Assembly (NCBI GenBank): GCA_039995105.1
Contig: CP146203.1
Coordinates: 2,604,001-2,668,000 of the forward strand
Reading direction: 5' to 3'
Length of the DNA: 64,000 nucleotides
From: Jonesiaceae bacterium BS-20
Lineage (GTDB): Bacteria; Actinomycetota; Actinomycetes; Actinomycetales; Cellulomonadaceae
The notes beneath the pieces are model-generated. The model had not been told where the DNA came from, did not search any database, and saw only the letters and a program-made list of their open reading frames with translations. A program made the position numbers and the translations under genes. Position 1 is the stretch's first letter. The number at the start of each line of letters is the position of its first letter. Shown here one piece after another: positions 62,701 to 64,000 of this stretch.

Positions 62701-63079
62701 CGTTGTTGCGGTAAAAGAAGTCGTAACCGGCCACCTTGTCACGCGCGGTGTAGATACGGCCACCAATTTCTGGCAGCAGAACAAGCTTGACCCACTCATT
62801 TTCCAGGTGAATGGCTTTCCACACACGCGGCTTCTTGACCTGCTCAATGCGGTCGGTGAACGGGATGGGGTAAGCCTGCCCGCTTGAGCCCTGGTAGACG
62901 CGGCCGTTCACAAACAGTGGGTAACGGTCCGGGGCAGCAGGCTCGTAGGTGTCAATGGTGATGTCTTGGGACCAGCAGGCTACGCCGCCCGCTGCGATGT
63001 TCGCTTGTTGATCCGCTGGTGGCTCCGGGAGCTCAACCTGAGACAAAGGAAGGTGTGGGAGATCGGAAATATGCTTCAT
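59792..63079 (-). CDS. DUF5107 domain protein with TPR repeats
   Basis: A 1095-residue cytoplasmic protein with no signal peptide or membrane helix. The N-terminal ~400 residues match DUF5107: VKLVLLPEIGGRIYTARDK, YDFFYRNNVIKPALVG and GPWISGGVEFNWPQHHRP, a layout like aldose-epimerase/mutarotase beta-sandwiches (inference). A short beta region follows, then from about residue 520 to the end a series of TPR-like helical pairs (ALARDEKDSRAATAKGTLLLKRGDYEGAK and similar). The family is found in carbohydrate loci, and the conserved His and acidic residues suggest sugar binding or catalysis, but no activity is assigned here. It is divergent from an AraC gene. The ATG has no clear ribosome site. 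Confidence 0.85.
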   Translation of the reverse strand: MKHISDLPHLPLSQVELPEPPADQQANIAAGGVACWSQDITIDTYEPAAPDRYPLFVNGRVYQGSSGQAYPIPFTDRIEQVKKPRVWKAIHLENEWVKLVLLPEIGGRIYTARDKVAGYDFFYRNNVIKPALVGIAGPWISGGVEFNWPQHHRPATFLPMDSQIQRDNDSDVTVWFNDLDQMQRMKGTHGVRLRGDSSLIEVAAKLHNRTDDLQTFLWWANVAAYSHENYQSFFPTDVAYVADHARHAITAFPKADRPYYGLDYPAQVTEENPNADRIDFYSNVLVPTSYMITDTDDDFFGGYDHDVNAGFIHWADKGIAPGKKMWTWGNGDVGHAWDRHLTDMDGPYVELMAGVFTDNQPDFTWINPGETKEFSQYWYPIRELGVVHQATRDVAVRLVLEGTTAKWFVGATRAISGATVALAKDGKVLATQGEDLTPGTTASGNIEVPAGTLEHELTLLVTDADGKVLLSWTPRVPIDAEKPWVATEPPMASEIESNDELVITGTHLVQYRHPTRMAEPYFDEALARDEKDSRAATAKGTLLLKRGDYEGAKAILEVGLSRMHRRNLQPREGETSYLLGSIAERTRDFTAAQKHYSKSTWDSQWFVASRFGLARVSARLGDNDLALERINETLKATTTFPNAYALKVVILRRLGREEEADATLALALEHEALDPIIRYLAGNLETVDPKTWLTVACDLEKFGELDQAAALARASADRPLTNFGNPAPMAHYLRAQWFEQVGRQDEANAARDAARASNLLYAFPYGLDEYDALIATLEADANDPVALGLLGSWLMNAKRTADAAEVLVKSTENGAVDPVVWRNAAVAVVNSAVEIGQDEDKAFAQAHGLYLKAIELAPNDARLIFEIDQLAGRRDESSAIRLARIEESACGYESRDDLTISYLNLLVDEGQTERALEIMTARSFQPFEGGEGSVIAVWDRAYNALAEAGVAAEGTDLEALAARLEESITLPINLGEGRHPLASTAGRWYWLGRVLKAAGNARAAQAFEKAAAGWNAKDVDLGLETHWSVKALEELGQSDSAAALTGKFNAFITELENSDPRVDYFATSHPDLLLFLTQPAEAQANQVAKLRATLG

Positions 63080-63088
63080 GTCTATAAA

Positions 63089-63119
63089 ACTATGTTGGAT
63101 TGGCCCGCTGCAACATAGT
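63089..63119. promoter_or_regulatory. inverted repeat in the DUF5107-AraC divergent region
   Basis: ACTATGTTG (63089-63097) and CAACATAGT (63111-63119) are perfect nine-base inverted repeats, 22 bp start to start, in the 92-bp gap between the divergent genes. They overlap the promoter area of the DUF5107 gene and are a likely binding site for the AraC regulator, although AraC sites are more often direct repeats. Confidence 0.6.
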
Positions 63120-63171
63120 CATTCAAATCAACCTTATGCACATTTCGCTTAAAAACACCTATGCTATACCT

Positions 63172-64000
63172 ATGCCCAAGCCACTACCTGAACCACCCAT
63201 CCAAGATCAGGGCCTAGCCGATGGATTTACCGGCGAACGAATCCAAGTCATTCCCATTCCAACCGCCCACAAAGCTCTAAACACCCCTTTCCTGCGGACT
63301 GCACTAACCACGGATGTCGGCTACTTTCCCGATGCAGATAAATACTTCCGGGAGCGCACGCGTGGAGCCGATGAAGCCATCATCGTGGCCTGTACACACG
63401 GATCCGGTTGGGTTGAAGTTGCCGAGGTTCGTCATCCGGTTAGCCCCGGACAAGTTATCCTCATTCCCCCCGCACACTCCACATTCCTACGGGAGCACCG
63501 ATGGCAAGCCATGGACTATTTGGTGGTGCCATGTGGCCGGCTTGGCTGTGCCTGACGCGCTAGCACAATTCCCCGATCTGCTGCAGTCTCCAGTCGTCAC
63601 GTTGCGTCGCTTGGAACGCATCTTGTCCCGAATCTCCGACCTCTTGGTCGCCCTCGAGCAAGACTCTGCGCGTTTGATGTTGGAGGTCAACACGGGGCTG
63701 ACGGTGACACTGCTGGGCGAGCTCATGGCAGACCGCAAATACCCGGAATGCGGTGAACCACTCGACCGCACCATGGCGTATCTGCGTCAAAATGTGGGGT
63801 CTAACCCGAGCGTGCCGGAGTTGGCCAAGATGGTGGGCCTGTCCAGCTCGCACCTCACCACATTATTTCGCAACAGCACGGGCTCTGGTGTCTTGGCTTA
63901 CCACACCTCAATCAAGATGGAGCGAGCACGGCAACTACTGGATACGTCGACGCTTTCAATAGCTAGCATTGCCAGCGAGCTCGGGTACCGGGACCAGTTC
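63172..64000 (+). pseudogene. AraC-family transcriptional regulator, frameshifted and cut by the right edge
   Basis: The first frame (ATG at 63172) encodes a cupin-like AraC sensing domain with GSGWVEV and PGQVILIPPAHSTFL, but stops at 63555. The rest of the protein continues in the +2 frame: HVAGLAVPDALAQFP, then a linker and the first HTH (NPSVPELAKMVGLSSSHLTTLF) and the start of the second. Removing one G near 63521-63526 joins the frames as MDYLWCHVAGL, the usual AraC transition. As read the protein lacks its DNA-binding domain. A sequencing error in a G run is possible. The C terminus lies beyond the window. Confidence 0.75.

Overview
The window looks like a chromosomal segment of a moderately GC-rich Actinomycetota, probably Actinomycetales or Micrococcales. 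The evidence is LAXTG-type sorting signals on secreted glycosidases, an IdeR/DmdR-type iron box, GTG and TTG starts, and dense LacI, GntR and DeoR sugar regulons. No rRNA, tRNA, CRISPR array, transposase or phage module was seen. Nearly everything is carbohydrate uptake and breakdown.

Layout. (1) 1-5.4 kb: two DUF202 membrane proteins, a divergent MarR/14-TM exporter pair, an SDR oxidoreductase and an orphan ABC ATPase. (2) 5.5-8.1 kb: an enolase-superfamily acid-sugar dehydratase broken by a one-base frameshift, its divergent GntR regulator and a small lipoprotein. (3) 8.2-19.6 kb: pgi, then a nine-gene minus-strand operon (zinc alcohol dehydrogenase, DUF2291, ribose-type ABC transporter, DhaKL-type kinase, RpiB-like isomerase, TIM-like isomerase, DeoR). 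It contains every step from a tetritol such as erythritol or threitol to D-erythrose 4-phosphate. (4) 20-21.3 kb: a collagen-like lipoprotein ending in a phage tail-collar domain.

(5) 21.5-43.1 kb: an MmsA/MmsB/ChvE-type sugar transporter, a cell-wall-anchored GH32 fructanase whose catalytic domain carries a nested double insertion, two anchored GH92 mannosidases (1012 and 2041 aa) and three LacI regulators. Palindromes of the type TGACA-N4-TGTCA precede the transporter, a lacI gene, GH32 and the larger GH92, so they probably form one regulon. A different operator (GAATCGATTC type) lies in three copies before the smaller GH92. A severed signal-peptide gene with its own operator lies beside the third lacI.

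(6) 43.2-47.1 kb: a siderophore ABC uptake operon behind an iron box. (7) 47.3-59.7 kb: L-rhamnose utilisation (kinase, aldolase/lactaldehyde dehydrogenase, isomerase; divergently a sugar ABC transporter, an intracellular GH78 rhamnosidase and LacI). (8) 59.8-64 kb: a 1095-aa DUF5107/TPR protein and a divergent AraC gene that is frameshifted and runs off the right edge.

Reading: surface enzymes cut fructans and mannose glycans, ABC systems import the products, and cytoplasmic pathways deliver them to central metabolism, each block under its own local regulator.
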